This document shows, in pieces, positions 1 through 10,931 of a DNA stretch of 64,000 nt (the first letter of the stretch is position 1; each line of letters begins with the position of its first letter). The DNA is from Tetracentron sinense. Its lineage: Eukaryota; Streptophyta; Magnoliopsida; Trochodendrales; Trochodendraceae. The stretch is from NCBI GenBank assembly GCA_015143295.1, contig CM026573.1:10266378-10330377 (forward strand), written 5' to 3'. The notes below the pieces were generated by a model. That model was not told the DNA's origin, did no database searches, and saw only the letters and a list, made by a program, of their open reading frames with translations. A program made the translations under genes and the position numbers.

Positions 1-1900
1 ATGAAGTGATGAATCTTAATCACTGAGAGAAGTGTCTCTTGACTAAAATATGGATATAAGTAAGAAGTACTTATATTGCAACTAGATCGCTTAGTGGATA
101 CCCTTAGAAATATACTGTTTTTATATTTAGGATAGTCCATTTGACAGATTGTCCTTAACCTGAGAGGTCGACATCTTCTCTAGTATTTGCCTATGTAGTT
201 TTGATGTAGCCAATCGTCAATATCTAACACACCGGACTAAATACGGGCTCGTTGGGTTATGTACGCTGTACTGGAGGAAGTGTGTGTACGCTCGATAAGG
301 ATTCCACTACTCTTACAGAGTAAACAATATTGAGTTGATACTTGTCAAAACTGGACTTGAAAAACCCAGCGCTGATATTTATCGATGAAATGGTTTTATC
401 GAGGAATTCATTTTCTGTATAAAAGAAATGTAATTATTATAATTATTTCTTTTAAAGAATTTCTAAAATGTTTTGAAAGTCCAAGTTTGACTAAAAGTAT
501 CAAAGAGAATGAGTTCTCAATATAAACCAGGGATTAAAGACAGTATTAGATATTGTCCCGTAAGCTTATAACAATATTGGAAGTGGAGGGACTGATCTGT
601 AAACAAATCTTGAGATAGAAATACCGGCAAGTAATTCTTTATTTTCTGGAGGTTAATCATATTGTGTTAATGAACATTAATTGTGATTGGTGGAAGTCCA
701 GAAATATAGATAAAATTCTATAATCCTAATGGAGTATAAGAAATATGTTTCCTAATAACAATGCTTTAACCAAAAGATTGAGTGCTTGGTCACACAACTG
801 GAAATAAGAGATCTCTTTAGATCCCACACACAAGGACTTTCTTAAAGTATTTAATTTAATTAAATAATTAAATTAATTAATTTCTCTAAGAAATCACTAT
901 ATGGTATAGTGAAGTTCTAAAAGGTGGAATCATATTAGATGTGAAAAACCAAATAGGTATGATCCATTAGGGAATATTTGAAAAGAATAATTAAATTGAC
1001 CAAAAGGGGTTTAGAACCCTTGAGGACGTGTGGGAGTGGGGCCCACCTAGGGTGGGACACCCACTTCATGGAGGATTATGTTTTGATATGTTTTTAATTA
1101 GTTTCTAATTAATGAAACCTTATAAGATAAGGTTTGTTAATTAGTTAGTTAGTTACTAATTAAAGATTCCTTGTTGGACAAGGAGTCTATTAGTTTCTTG
1201 CTAATCAAGGAATCCTAGTTGGATTAGGATAAGGATAAGATTAGTTAGACACTAATGGATAAGATTAGTTTCTATTTTGATTAATCTTAATTAATTATGG
1301 AGAAACCAAATAGGAAACTAATTGAGGAATCTTTATTGGATAAGGATTAGGAAACTTTGGTTGCAAGCAACCAATAAAGCCTATAAAGAGGGTTGGACGT
1401 CCAAGGCTTTGGACATTCTTTAATTTTCCAGAATTTCTAGATTTGGAAACTTCTCCCCTCTCCTCAAATCTCACGCCCAGCCCCTCTCTCTAGTGGTGTA
1501 CGGTCAGTCCTCTTCTCCCTCTTTTCTTGTTCTCTTGTGTTCAAGTTTTTGAAAATCAAGAACAAGATCAAGAACCCATTCTTGAATATAAAGATTGGAT
1601 CTTTTAATCAAGAATCAAAAGCTGAAATTTTTGGAAAGGCCATTAGCTTCCATTAGAGAAAGCTTTAAAGAAAAAGAAGGTCTGTGTGGATTGCGAAGGA
1701 GACTTGAAACTTGTGAAGTTTTGCCGTATCGCTATTATCGTGGATTTGACTTAACAATTTCAAAGTCGCAAATGTATTGTGATTTTTACTCTCATTGAAT
1801 AAAATCAATTAGAATCTTAGTCAGATCTTGGGATTCGATGTATGCCCCCAAGGACTGTTTTTCTAAAATTAAAAAGAGGCATACTTTCAGGGAACTCATC
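1..1900 (+). mobile_element. Probable LTR fragment, truncated by window edge
   Basis: No credible gene. AT-rich sequence with many short TAATTA-type stretches leads to a TATA-like CTATAAAGAGG near 1380, then a pyrimidine-rich leader (about 1440-1530) and an A-rich stretch. That order resembles the U3, R and U5 parts of a plus-strand plant LTR. The 67-residue open frame at 1595-1798 matches nothing I recognise. No primer-binding site or target duplication is visible, and the left end lies outside the window, so this rests on layout alone. Confidence 0.4.
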
Positions 1901-1904
1901 ACCG

Positions 1905-3415
1905 GCCAGCTCGACGGTCAATTCGGTTATGAAAACATTGTTTTATATACTAATAAAGGACAATTTTAGATAAATTAAATTTCAGTCAACTTTTTAAGTT
2001 CACTATATGTTTTTGATGAAAAAATCCCCTCTATAATTAAAAGCTAAAATTAATAAAGGATAATTTTAGATTTAAGCTAAAATTTAGTTAACTTTTTTAA
2101 ATATCATTATCTTTATATATTAGCAGAGGGGTAATTTTGAAATTAAGCTAATATTCAGTCAACTTTTTAAAATACCACTATCTTTATATATAAGTAAATG
2201 ATAGTTTTAGAGTTAAGGAAAATTCAGTTAACGTTTCGAACCCTTATGAATTAGTTAAAATTCAATCAACGTTTGAAATTATATGATTGAAGGACAATTT
2301 TGAAATTAACTAAAATTCATTCAATATTTTACATCCATATGAGTAAATGACAGTTTTGGAATCAGTTAAAAGAGCAATGTTATGTCCACTCTTCGATAAT
2401 CTTTTCTAATTTTAAACCAAAAAAATAAATAAAAGTGATGGATCACACAAAAAAATGTCATACTCTTTTATCTTCTTGTCCAAAAATAGGAGAGTGGACA
2501 ACCGAAAGTGGACTTAGAATTGTTCTACTTAAAATTCAACGTTTCTAACCCATATGTATTAAGGGCGGTTTTGGAATTAATTAAAATTCAATCAACGTTT
2601 GAAACTATATGAGTAAATGAAAATTTTGAAATTGACTAAAATTCATTTAACAAGTGTAAATGACAGTTTTGGAATTAGCTAAAATTCAATTAACGTTTGA
2701 ACCCATATGAGTGAAGGCAATTTTGGAATTGACTAAACGTCATTCAACATTTTACATCCATATGAGTAAAAAGCATTTGGAATTAGCTAAGATTCAAGGG
2801 AAGTTTTGGAATTAACAAAATTCAAGTAAAAGATTGTTTTGGAATTAGATAAAATTCAAAGGTAATTTTAGAATTAACAAAATTCAAGTAAATGATAGTT
2901 TTGGAAATAGTTAAAATTCAATGGCAGTTTTGAGATTAACTAAATTCAATCAACGTTTTGAGCCTTATATGAATAAGGGCAATTTTGAAATTAATTAAAA
3001 TTAAACCCACATTTTTAACTTTCCATTCTCATTATATTAGTAATAGATAATGAGAATGGGCGTGTTCAAAACATTAATTGAAGTTTTATTAATTCCAAAA
3101 CTATCATTTCCTTGGTTCAAAGGATGGTTGGACTTAGTTGATTTCAAAACTGTCCTTACACATTGGGTTAAATTTTAGTTATTCCAAAAATGCCCTTATA
3201 TATATGGGTTCATAATGTTGACTAAATTTTACTTAATTTCAAAACTTCCCTCTACTTTTATATTTTATTAATGTAGATGACTTTTTCACCAAAATGTAGG
3301 GGACTCAAAAAGTTTATTGAAATTTAATATAATCCTAAAACTACCTTTTATTAATATATAAAGCGTTGTTTTGATAACCAGATTGACCGTCGAACTGCCC
3401 GAGTGATTTCTCAAT
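1905..3415. mobile_element. Element with long terminal inverted repeats
   Basis: The left end (about 1905-2045) reappears as its reverse complement at about 3280-3415: both contain CGACGGTCAATYYGGTTAT followed by matching AT-rich sequence, with perhaps 75-80% identity by eye. The interior is made of degenerate direct repeats built on AATTTTGGAATTAA, TAAAATTCAATCAACG and CATATGAGTAAATGA. No coding potential was seen. Likely a non-autonomous DNA transposon or foldback element. A relative of its right side lies at 46690-47200. Confidence 0.55.
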
Positions 3416-3439
3416 TCGATCTGTCCGGTTGGATCATGT

Positions 3440-3870
3440 CATTTTATTATTAAAATAAAAATATACATGTTTTATTTTCTTGGTTAGAATATCCTTAAAG
3501 TTGTTTTATTCTCAAAATGTCTTTATGTCAGGTTTCTGTACTTAAAATACCCTCAAATTTTTTTCATGTAGTCAGAATATTTTTTTAGTTCCCAAGATGT
3601 TTCTAAGTTAAATTTCTATACCCAAAATGCTTCTCAAGTTTGCCCATATTTCGTTTTATTATTTCTACAATGTCCCTAAATTTATTTTATACCCAAAATG
3701 CCCTCAATTTTTCTATACCTAAAACACCCCTAAAACAATTGGGTTTTCAAAATATCCCTACGTCATATTTTTATACCTAACATATCCGTCACAATTTTTG
3801 TTACCTAAAATGTCCCACAAGTTTGTAAATCCAAAATATTCTTTAAATTTTTTCCCAAAATGCCTCTCAA
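3440..3870. repeat. Degenerate short-period repeat (CCCAAAATGYCCCT)
   Basis: Some ten imperfect units of about 30-50 bp share a CCAAAATG core followed by CCCT and a T-rich tail with TTTCTATACC. The same array follows the related repeat at 47200-47640, so the inverted-repeat part and this array probably form one larger dispersed family. The 61- to 68-residue frames here arise from the repetition and are not genes. Confidence 0.6.
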
Positions 3871-3983
3871 TGGAGTTCTTCTTCACCTCCCCTCTCTCGC
3901 TCAAGTATTGCATGTGCGTTCCACTAGTCAATAATAATGGAGGTGTATCGAACGTGTCTAACAAAAAAAAATTAGAGTGTTAG

Positions 3984-4254
3984 TATCTGCTCAAGTTAGT
4001 GGGATGGGTTGAGAGTAAACCGACTCTCACCCTCACGGTAATGGATCCCAGAACCACTTCCTTACGGAAGGGATACACTTACCATTGGGACAAAGCCCTG
4101 TGTGTTGTTTTACCTTTTTAATAAGTTTTGTAAAATTGTTAATGAGTAATAATGGGTTTTAAAAAAAAGGTAATAACGTGATAGGTGCAACATAATCACC
4201 CAAACATTATAAAACACCAACCATTCACTCTATTTCATTATAATTGAACTAAAG
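3984..4254. other. Gene-free; fragment related to the 48.7-kb SINE family
   Basis: At about 4020-4100, ACTCTCACC, a GGAAGGGATACACTTACC stretch and CATTGGGACAAAGCC parallel the minus-strand SINEs at 38.85-39.0 kb and 48.69-48.86 kb. Too diverged to set ends. Nothing else recognised. Confidence 0.3.
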
Positions 4255-4735
4255 GGGTTGGTGTGCTGGCCGGGGCCACACCTCCGGGAAGAGATACGAT
4301 CACAGCCAATTGCTTGCAGATGTGGCCCATGCATATTGGATGAGAGGAAAAAGACTGGAAATTCAAAATTTGAAAAAAATTTCTTCCAATCAACATGGGC
4401 CACGTATGTAATTGAATTCTCTTGAATTCAATTGCAATTGGTTGTGATCCTTTCTCCTTCGGGAAGCGGAGTTCGATTCCATTCCCCTTATTGGTGATCT
4501 GGCCAGGACCATGCCTTAGGAAGCGGAGTTCCAATCTCTGCTTTGATTTCCTTGCCCTTGTTGGTGTGCTGGTCAGGACATGCTTCCGAAACAGAGTTTG
4601 ATTTCCTTCCCCTTATTGGTCTCCCTTAGATATTTATCCTTACTTATCCAGTGCGGGTGGATAGAGGGGTCTACACGTGCCCAAGGGATTAGTTGCGTGC
4701 TCTAAGAGGCATAGACACCCCCAAAATTATCACCA
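4255..4735 (+). mobile_element. tRNA-derived SINE with repeated heads, split by a MITE
   Basis: The head TTGGTGTGCTGG (about 4258) fits a pol III A box, and GAGTTCGATTCC (about 4469-4480) fits a B box. A 166-bp MITE lies between them. Head-like segments recur at about 4491 and 4560, each followed by a degenerate B box and CCCCTTATTGG. The body at 4650-4733 (GTGCGGGTGGATAGAGGGG, then TGCTCTAAGAGG) matches the body of the SINE at 45838-46039. Three heads and one body suggest a partial tandem duplication. Probably not transcribed now. Confidence 0.65.
4291..4456. mobile_element. Mutator-like MITE copy 1, inserted in the SINE
   Basis: Ends GAGATACGATCACAGCCAAT and ATTGGTTGTGATCCTTTCTC are inverted copies. 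Flanks are CTCCGGGAA (4282-4290) and CTTCGGGAA (4457-4465), a 9-bp duplication with one mismatch, as expected for Mutator-superfamily insertion. Removing the element restores continuous SINE sequence between the A and B boxes. No coding capacity. Copies 2 and 3 are at 7522-7884 and 36954-37437. Confidence 0.8.
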
Positions 4736-5084
4736 AGAGGTTTGTTCTGATTTTCAGATCGCCCAAAAATATGATTTTCAGAAATGCTAGCTCCAGTCTC
4801 AATCTTCCATAGACGCAACGTGGTGGTTACAAATGTCAAACGATTCTTATTTTTCATTTTTTTTAATCTATTGAAAATTAAAATCTCTACTTGTTGCACT
4901 TACTCTTGCGTCTATGGAAGATTTTGAAGTTATTGCGACTGGGCTAAGCACTCCTCTATGCTTTTTGATCCTTGACAGCGGTGGTTTGTTAAACACACAA
5001 ATATAACAAAATTTGTAGGAAAAAAATGCTCTAAACTTATTTTTATATTTATTAAGATACCAGTTTTTTTTTTGGTTAAGGTAA
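4736..5084. other. Gene-free interval
   Basis: Short unrelated frames only. The phrase CGCAACGTGGTGG with TCTATGGAAGATTTTG occurs twice in inverted forms around 4800-4925, suggesting an old foldback, but I cannot define ends. Confidence 0.4.
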
Positions 5085-5205
5085 GGGCCCGTTTGCAATC
5101 ATTCCTAATTAGGAATAGAGAACTATTTCCTGGGAATAGAAACTCTTGCGTTTTTATTCCCAGATAATAGAGAATTGTTTCTTGGGAGTGATGCCAAACA
5201 AGCCT
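5085..5205. mobile_element. Tourist-like MITE (TAA target)
   Basis: Begins GGGCCCGTTTGCAATCATTCC and ends with the inverse-type terminus GAGTGATGCCAAACAAGCCT, flanked by TAA at 5082-5084 and 5206-5208. The 121-bp size, GGGCC-GTTTG terminus and TAA duplication fit the PIF/Harbinger (Tourist) class. No open frame. Confidence 0.75.
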
Positions 5206-5224
5206 TAAGATACCATGTCACTAG

Positions 5225-5410
5225 GCATGTTTTGGGGTGCGAAAATTGTTTCTTAACTAGAGCTCCCATTAGAGAAGTGGGGTGTGACCTCTCTCAGTAG
5301 AGAGGTCTTAGGATCCATGGATCCCCCTCGGGTGATGAGTAGCAAGAACTCCAACCCTAATGCTAACCATTAATCTTGTACTAACGCATGTAATGATTTC
5401 CCGCGGCAAA
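5225..5410 (+). mobile_element. Possible diverged SINE, family of 48.9 kb
   Basis: Contains GAGAAGTGGGGTGTGACC, GGATCCCCCTCGGGTGATGAG, AACTCCAACCCTAATGCTAACC and an A-rich end, in the order seen in the plus-strand SINE at 48916-49089. Diverged, and no target duplication was found. Confidence 0.4.
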
Positions 5411-5598
5411 AAATTAAAAAAAAAATAGATCTCCTGTTAATAGGTAATCTCTTAAATTTGTGTTTGAATACTATCATCATCGAATATAAAATATATATTT
5501 TGACTAATTAAAAGGTGGGTTAGGCTTTTCTTTTCAACTATCATTTATAAAGACTTGAAATTCTCAACGGTTATCTAACCAAAAAAAAAGATAGAAAG

Positions 5599-6070
5599 TC
5601 TTTACTGTTATAACCAGACTCCTTAGAGCCCGGTTACGTCCGCAGGTCAACATGTGTCCCTTTTAATATCCAATATTATCCGTGATTATGATTCATTAAC
5701 CCTTAAGATTCAACCATCTAGCCTTTGTTTTTAGAAAAAAAAATATTAACTTTAAGGGTAATTTTTTTTGATAATAAGAAATGTTAAAATTGTTAATTAG
5801 ATTAAAAGAGCATTTAAAAAGGACTTGAAATTCTCTATGTCTGGAATGAACTCAAGGAGTTCCGTTACAACACAAAAGCCTTCTTTTAACATTGGTTAAT
5901 AACTTTAACCTTTAATTTTGAGTTAAATTTTTTTTTAACAAATCAAGGTTAGATGGTTGAACACTAAGGGTTAGTGAATCTTAACCCCAATTAAGAGATA
6001 TTAATAGGGACATGTATTTACCAGTGGGATGTAACGGGACTCCAAGGAGTCCAGTTATAACTGTAGAGAA
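5599..6070. mobile_element. Foldback MITE with internal insertion
   Basis: The left arm (CTTTACTGTTATAACCAGAC..., then GGTCAACATGTGTCCCTTTTA) is mirrored on the right (TAATAGGGACATGTATTTACC..., then GGAGTCCAGTTATAACTG). Inner arms carry CATTAACCCTTAAGATTCAA and its near inverse. About 5825-5890 is an extra segment with its own inverse of the terminal GGAGTY motif, so a second copy may be nested inside. The CAACCATCT/TTAACC inner motifs recur in many repeats of this window. Confidence 0.6.
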
Positions 6071-6399
6071 TGCCATGTGATATATAAATGGGTTGCGTTG
6101 AGAGCCCGACAGACTAATTGCCACTCCTGCATTGAATTTGAAATTTTCAGTAAAATTTATTAGTTTCAAATTTGCTTTCTTAAAAGATTATTTTATTTAA
6201 TTTTTTTACATGATATCATTTACTTAGTGTTAATAACAGGAAGGAACTCTTGTAAGACCCTTCCGATTTCCTTTCAAGTACAAATAACAAGCATAACCTA
6301 TATTAAATTATTATATAATATGAAAGCCAAACAAAAGGAAGACACGAGGCAAGCTTAGAGTGCTTTCAAAATTGTATGCCACTTGTATGTGGTCTATTG

Positions 6400-6594
6400 A
6401 AAAGGGGATTTTTTTTGAGATGGCACGGTCACAAATCTACTTTGAATGTTGTAAACTAAAACCCGAGATTTTAGGATTTTAGTAAACTTTTCATTAAAAA
6501 AAATCTAAGACAAACTTTCACAAACTCTAAAATCTCAAGTTTTGATATACAATCTTAAGTAGATCTGAGACCGTGTGGTCTCATAAGCTTTTCC
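6400..6594. mobile_element. Foldback MITE, about 195 bp
   Basis: Arms at 6400-6484 and 6510-6594 are near-inverse: both read roughly GGGAWWWKYTTWTGAGAY...CACGGTC..AGATCTACTT from the outside, and CGAGATTTTAGGATTT is mirrored by AACTCTAAAATCTCAAG. A transcript would form a long hairpin. No open frame. Confidence 0.65.
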
Positions 6595-6810
6595 CATTAA
6601 AAATGAGAGAGCGAGAGGCTTGTAACGCCAAAAACAATTCGTAATATTTAATTAATGTTAATAATTAAAAATAATTGTCATTAATGTCAAAAACTAAAAT
6701 CTAAAATAGTAAGGGAGTGAGAAACGATTTTTTGTTTTGTTTTTAGTTTAGGTAAAGACACAACTCACACATAGGTCAACCACACTACATGAGGCTTGGA
6801 CTCAACTCAT

Positions 6811-7248
6811 TTAGGGCTGTAAACGGATTAGATTTGGATTGGATCTGCCTAGATTTGAATCCGTTGCGATTAAGAATCAAGATCCAAATCCGACCCCAGA
6901 TCCGTCGGACTATGAATTATCCAATCCGAATTTGATTATTAATTCAAGATCCGAATATAAACCGATTAACATTAATATATCTAAAAAATATATTAAGAAA
7001 AAAATTATAATTAATATTTTAGTATTTTTTTAAATTATATAAATATTATTATATAAATATTCTAACTAGATCGGATTTTAATTGGATCGGATCACTATAG
7101 ATCCAAACCCGATCCGAGTATAATCGGATTCAAGAACTCGGATCCAATATCCGATCAGAAGGATCTATAATAGAATTAAGATCTTGTCTAATCGGATCAG
7201 ATCTAGATCCGGATCCGGATCGGATCTGATTTATTGATAGCCCTAATT
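6811..7248. mobile_element. hAT-like non-autonomous element rich in GATCCGGAT
   Basis: Starts TTAGGGCTGTAAACGG and ends ATAGCCCTAATT, giving TIRs of the TAGGGCTGT..A type common in plant hAT MITEs. ACTCAT lies on both sides (6805-6810 and 7249-7254), shorter than the usual 8 bp. The interior has many GATCCGAAT/GATCGGAT palindromic words. The 64-residue frame at 6839-7033 is an artefact of these. Confidence 0.6.
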
Positions 7249-7521
7249 ACTCATCTCACCAAAAGAGCCCAACTCTTGATGAAAGAGAGGAACTACTAGG
7301 AAGCACATCGTTTTCCAATGTGGGACTAACTCTTTAATTTAAATCAATATGCTTTCTTTTTCACTCCTCTCATTTCTATCTATTTCTCTCTTTAAAGTGA
7401 AAAGTTTTAGTAGCAACTCCACCATTTCTAATCATTTTCCAATCACAATTGGGGTGAGTTCAATCTCTCCCTCTCTCAATATTTATCTGCCGACATCTCT
7501 TTTTTTAAATGAAGGTTCTTA

Positions 7522-7884
7522 GAGATACGATCAGAGCCAATCACGATTGAACTCGAGGAGAGTTCAATCACACCTAAAGGTCAACACGTGTTCCTTTTAA
7601 ACCTTATTAATTGTAGTTATGATTCACTAACCCTTACAGTTCAACAATCTAATCTTAATTTTTAGGAAAAGAAAATTAAAAAAAATATGAACCTTAGGAT
7701 TAAAAATTCTTAACTCTAGCTTAATTTTTAAAATTTTTTCCCTAAAATTTAGATTAGATTGTTGAACTCTAAGGGTTAGTGAATCTTAACCATAATTAAT
7801 AGAGGTTAAAAGGGACACATGTTGACATGTGGGTACGATTGAACTCAGGGAGAGTTCAATCACAATTGGCTGTGATCCGATCTC
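7522..7884. mobile_element. Mutator-like MITE copy 2
   Basis: A 363-bp foldback with ends GAGATACGATCAGAGCCAAT and ATTGGCTGTGATCCGATCTC. The arms are inverse-complementary through most of their length: GAGAGTTCAATCAC near both ends, GGTCAACACGTGTTCC against GGGACACATGTTGAC, and CAACAATCTAATC against GATTAGATTGTTG. Flanks AGGTTCTTA (7513-7521) and AAGTTCTTA (7885-7893) are a 9-bp target duplication with one mismatch. No coding capacity. Confidence 0.85.
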
Positions 7885-7918
7885 AAGTTCTTATCCAATA
7901 GTAAGCCATGTCACATGA

Positions 7919-8312
7919 AATTACTAAAAGCATTCCTAGCAGCCTTAGTTATTTTGGTGAGCCAAAACACTAAAAATTGCAAAAACGGGTCTTCAGCAAC
8001 CTCTTCAGAATAATCATTTTGGTTTGGTGAGTGTCCAATACTCACGAAGTTTGGTGAGTACTGGACACTCACCCAACCAAATATCTGTCCCTTCCTTTTT
8101 GTGGTCCCACACAAATAATAAAATAATGTCACTCTCCCTTATTTTTTGTTTTCCTACACAAATAATAAAATAATGTTTATCTTTTTTTTTTTGTTAAATT
8201 GGTGAGGCTGCTGGGAGTGTTTAAAAAAGTGGATAGCCAAAATAGAAAAAAGTCAATTTTGGCCATTTTGGTGAGTAAAATTTGGTGAGACCCTTAGGAA
8301 TGCTCTAAGGCA
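7919..8312. mobile_element. Inverted-repeat MITE (AAAGCATTCCT / AGGAATGCTCT)
   Basis: The termini CTAAAAGCATTCCTAGCAGC and GGTGAGACCCTTAGGAATGC are inverted relatives. The interior has the small palindrome TGGTGAGTGTCCAATACTC / GAGTACTGGACACTCACC (about 8025-8075) and repeated TTTTGGTGAG. The size of about 390 bp and CTA at both edges suggest a PIF/Harbinger-like MITE; superfamily uncertain. Confidence 0.55.
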
Positions 8313-9649
8313 AAGGTTGCTAACTAGTGAAAATAGAATTTATTTCAAAATCTAGAATTTAATTTGAGGCGTAGCTCTGCTTTACCACCTTAGAGCATAG
8401 CTCCCTTTTTGAATGTGTAGATGGTGGTGGGTTTCGTAATTCTTGAGAGGGGAAGACTAATTTTTCAAAATAAATTTTTTCTATAATTATAAGAATGCCA
8501 CCAACTCAGGTTGTGAGCCAAGCTCCCCTTCAAAATTAAACTCAAAATCTACAGTGTAGTTACCGAGTGCAATCATAGAAAGGAGGTGAAGGAGACCCTC
8601 TTTGTCCACAACCTACAAGCTTTAGATTTTATTTAGTGACAAAAAAAAAAAAACCCGACAAGCTTTAAAGACCCCTTATATCAATTTAATGATTAAGAGT
8701 TCAAATCAAAATAAATATTGGTCGCTTTTATAAAAGGGTATCCCTTTGTGCCACTCACCACTCAAGTATATGGAAACGAGCATTTTATGAGAATTTTGAA
8801 CAAAAACAAACACACAAATTTAACAAAAAAAAACATGGTAGAATTTAAGAGCCCTCTCAAATTACAAGATATATGCCTCTCTAGACTTCAAATTTATGAT
8901 TAGAAAATTGGAACTCCAGTCGAACATTTTTTTCCTTGAGATTTTACTACCAAATCAGGTGAACAATTAGTATTTTTTACTTAAACTTAAGTTTTTGCTT
9001 CATAAATAAAGTGTCCAGCCTAGTAGGGCTTCTCATTTTCTTTATTTTTTATTACTAATTATTTTTCAATTCTATATATCTTTAACGATAACACTGCACC
9101 CTCAGTCCCTTTTGGCTCGAGGTCTACGACCTGAATGGCAGGCGCTTGGTTTCCTCTTGATCACTTTCCGTGATGGAGGCTCCGGCCAGATCCCCCTTTA
9201 GTTTATCGACTTCAACTCGGGCAATTCGGACCGTAGTCCCAAGTATCCCCTCCCTTTCTTGGGTTCAACCAACCTGTTCCTTAGCCGAGTTTAGAGTGAC
9301 CTAATACTCCTCCCGAACAACATGTTACAGAAGTCTCTGGTAGGCGGAAAATATGCGGAGAAGCTAAGAAAGCAGATAAGATAGATGCTAGAGAAATAAA
9401 GACATCGAGTACAATAATACAAAGCAAGACTTAAACTATTTAGCGCGAAGGCTCCTCAGGAGACCACATCATGCTCCACCCAAGAAGGCGAATACTATCT
9501 GCCATGGCCAGTGCCACCTCTGGGTCCCATAGAGCACTGTCTCGCAAATTCACGCCCCTGCTGCCAATAATAAAGTTTGACTAAAAAAGGGGTATGATGA
9601 CACCACCGTCACCCGGCACAACACCAGACTTGCGAAGAATGACCTCTAT
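8313..9649. other. Gene-free; unassigned, possibly old retroelement in 9.1-9.6 kb
   Basis: 8313-9060 is AT-rich with nothing recognised. 9100-9640 is noticeably more GC-rich. On the minus strand a frame around 9470-9570 reads LRDSALWDPEVALAMADSIR without stops, which could be a remnant of a retroelement-encoded protein, but I cannot name a family. Upstream minus frames are broken. Confidence 0.35.
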
Positions 9650-10319
9650 TGTGACGCTCCGAACCTGTTCCTAAGGAATCGTGTTCTGAGAGACGCGTGT
9701 TCGTTCGTCATAACCACGCATGCGAAAGACTTTATCCACGAAAATGTGAAAATTTTTAAACTTTTATTTAAGAGCTTACATAAGCAATAACAACTGGTAT
9801 CACAATAACCCATCATAAGCAAATACGTTACCTCCCTGGTTATAGTAGCCTTTACTTTTGGTACCACAAATGCACCGATACACTTTCTAAAATCTATCAA
9901 GCATAGCTCCTTGCCAATCGGCAATCGCTTTAGAATTTGAAGACATAAAATGAGAGATGAGCCATAGAACCTAATAAAATCCATAATCCATCTAGACTAT
10001 TTTTCACATGGTAACATCCAGCATATCGATATAGTATTAGAATTCAATTCTCATATTATAATAATATGCAAAATCTTAATATCATGATCTGTGACCCGAG
10101 GTCACTCAGGGCTATTTCACCCAATTCTGAGGTTCCCATTTCTAATTGCCAAGCTCATTCAATCATCGTACACAATACTAGGTTACCTTTCCAGATAATC
10201 GCTCACGCTCTATTCTTGAGTTTGCAGACTCGATTGATTGGCCTATGCACTACCGAAGAATGGACCTGATAGAATCAATCGATTGCATAAGATATGCCAA
10301 AACTATAACCTTTTACCCC

Positions 10320-10931
10320 AGAGTCTGTAAACTCAATATCTAAATTAGAGTCTGTAGACTCGTTATCTATTTTAGAGTCCGTTACCATCGAAAAAACTCG
10401 TTGTCATGGCATCCCATACCACCATGATAATTACCGAAATCAACCGGGCTTACACTTAATGAAATCAAACTTTGTGTTCTTAGACTCCGTACAACTTTGA
10501 GTCGTTAGACTCCGTACAATCTTGAGTTCATAGACATAGTACACAATCAACAACTTGTACCATCTCAGGACATACCTAAGTACAGTGATCCTCATTCCTC
10601 AACCTGTCTTGGGACATACCTAAGTACAATAATTCCAATTTCTCAACCTGTCTTGGGACATTCCTCCATCAAAGTTTTGTTGGAACATACCGAAATACAG
10701 AGGTTCCTATCTCTCAATGTATTGTTGGAACATACCAAAGTAAATAAGTCACCATTCTTTATGGTACAACATCATATTAAATCCTTATTAGGGCATACCT
10801 GAGTAAAAGGTCATCGCCCCCACGAGGCATACCTAGATACAAAGATCACCACCCTATAAGGGTATTCGTCACCCTCAGCCAAACTCTATTGGGATATACC
10901 TAAGTACAATGATCCCCTCTCCTCAACCTTG
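10320..10931. repeat. Direct repeats inside LTR-A, interrupted by the nest
   Basis: About 10325-10530 repeats GAGTCYGTARACTC-type words. About 10565-10920 has six or seven irregular units containing GGRACATACCTAAGTACA plus ATYC and a CTCAACCT spacer, at 50-75 bp spacing. Two further units (GGGACATACCTACTRTATAAA) resume immediately after the CACTA end at 22174. The array therefore records the insertion point. Confidence 0.7.

Noticed and set aside
1595-1798. 67-residue protein
   Set aside because: Lies in LTR-like leader sequence, has no domain, and its codon make-up is not distinct from the flanks.
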